In this document: positions 63,950 through 64,000 of the stretch, one piece after another
How the letters are laid out: each line of letters opens with the position of its first letter
How positions within the stretch are numbered: position 1 is the stretch's first letter
Assembly: GCF_001477625.1 (NCBI RefSeq)
Contig: NZ_CP013692.1
Coordinates: forward strand, 2,232,001-2,296,000
Source of the DNA: Paucibacter sp. KCTC 42545
GTDB taxonomy: Bacteria; Pseudomonadota; Gammaproteobacteria; Burkholderiales; Burkholderiaceae_C
Length of the DNA stretch: 64,000 nucleotides
Direction of reading: 5' to 3'
Notes under the pieces: generated by a model
The model's database searches: none
Told to the model about the DNA's origin: nothing
What the model saw: only the letters and a program-made list of their open reading frames with translations
Translations under genes and position numbers: made by a program

Positions 63950-64000
63950 ATGGAGCATTCGCTGAGTTTTCGCGTTCGCGTCGCCGAGGTGCTGCGTGCC
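63950..64000 (+). CDS. Start of a gene cut by the window edge
   Basis: An ATG opens a frame MEHSLSFRVRVAEVLRA that runs to the right edge. Seventeen codons are too few to name a family, and no clear ribosome-binding site is visible. It may be a coding start; the minus strand cannot be excluded. Confidence 0.35.
   Translation, partial: MEHSLSFRVRVAEVLRA

Overview
The window is GC-rich chromosomal DNA that is almost fully coding and reads as a betaproteobacterium of the order Burkholderiales, probably near the Roseateles/Paucibacter/Rubrivivax group. That placement is inferred from gene content and order: a DUF3717/DUF1289 protein, dapA-bamC, coaBC-dut, a PEP-CTERM protein, and several methyl-accepting chemotaxis proteins with sigma-28-type promoters. 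I see no rRNA, tRNA, CRISPR array, prophage or intact insertion sequence. Most of the window is core metabolism and information processing, with accessory genes between.

Layout. 1-2.9 kb: end of trpS, a DUF3717/DUF1289 protein and a MATE exporter in a coupled run. 2.9-5.7 kb (minus): a CpxP/Spy-like protein, an OmpR-type response regulator and a CpxA-like kinase. 5.9-7.6 kb: ettA. 8.2-10.1 kb: a chemoreceptor, then a GST gene (minus). 11.1-16.9 kb: rhlE with a long leader, an NAD(P)-binding protein, an MgtC/DUF4010 membrane protein and mnmC. 17.0-20.5 kb: two tandem chemoreceptors of exactly equal length, each behind its own sigma-28-type promoter. 20.6-24.6 kb (minus): rpiA, a Tat-signal carotenoid oxygenase with a DUF2141 partner, and a DAHP synthase. 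24.8-29.5 kb: pyrD, a PEP-CTERM protein (minus), a CYTH protein and an S9 peptidase. 29.5-36.2 kb (minus): parE, GNAT, lytic transglycosylase, parC and a class A beta-lactamase, packed head to tail. 36.2-40.9 kb: an acetylpolyamine-deacetylase-like gene, a 244-bp MITE-like element, an amidohydrolase-like gene, and an MFS gene, 42-aa membrane protein and methyltransferase coupled by overlapping stops and starts. 40.9-46.8 kb: dapA, bamC, a metallo-hydrolase, an Ala-rich lipoprotein, a RoxA-like oxygenase and an FKBP. 47.0-49.7 kb (minus): a POTRA/beta-barrel outer-membrane protein and a Tat-signal SDR. 50.2-53.5 kb: coaBC-dut, a DUF1275 gene and trmB. 53.6-60.3 kb (minus): a seven-gene nucleoside uptake and salvage operon. 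60.6-62.8 kb: feoAB under a Fur box. 62.9-64 kb: a cupin, a small secreted protein and the start of another gene.

How genes work together. The 53.6-60.3 kb operon encodes a BMP-type nucleoside ABC importer followed by cytidine deaminase, purine nucleoside phosphorylase and deoxyribose-phosphate aldolase, with a PurR/CytR-like operator in front. The parE-to-bla run joins topoisomerase IV, a wall-cutting enzyme and a beta-lactamase. Near-identical G-box/C-box palindromes precede the PEP-CTERM gene and the POTRA-barrel/SDR pair and may mark a shared regulon.

The observations most worth a second look are the MITE-like element, the 42-aa gene, the shared palindromes, the periplasm-targeted SDR with its POTRA-barrel partner, the parE-parC-bla operon, and the LacI-family operator of the nucleoside operon. 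Nothing here is clearly a new defence or mobile system.
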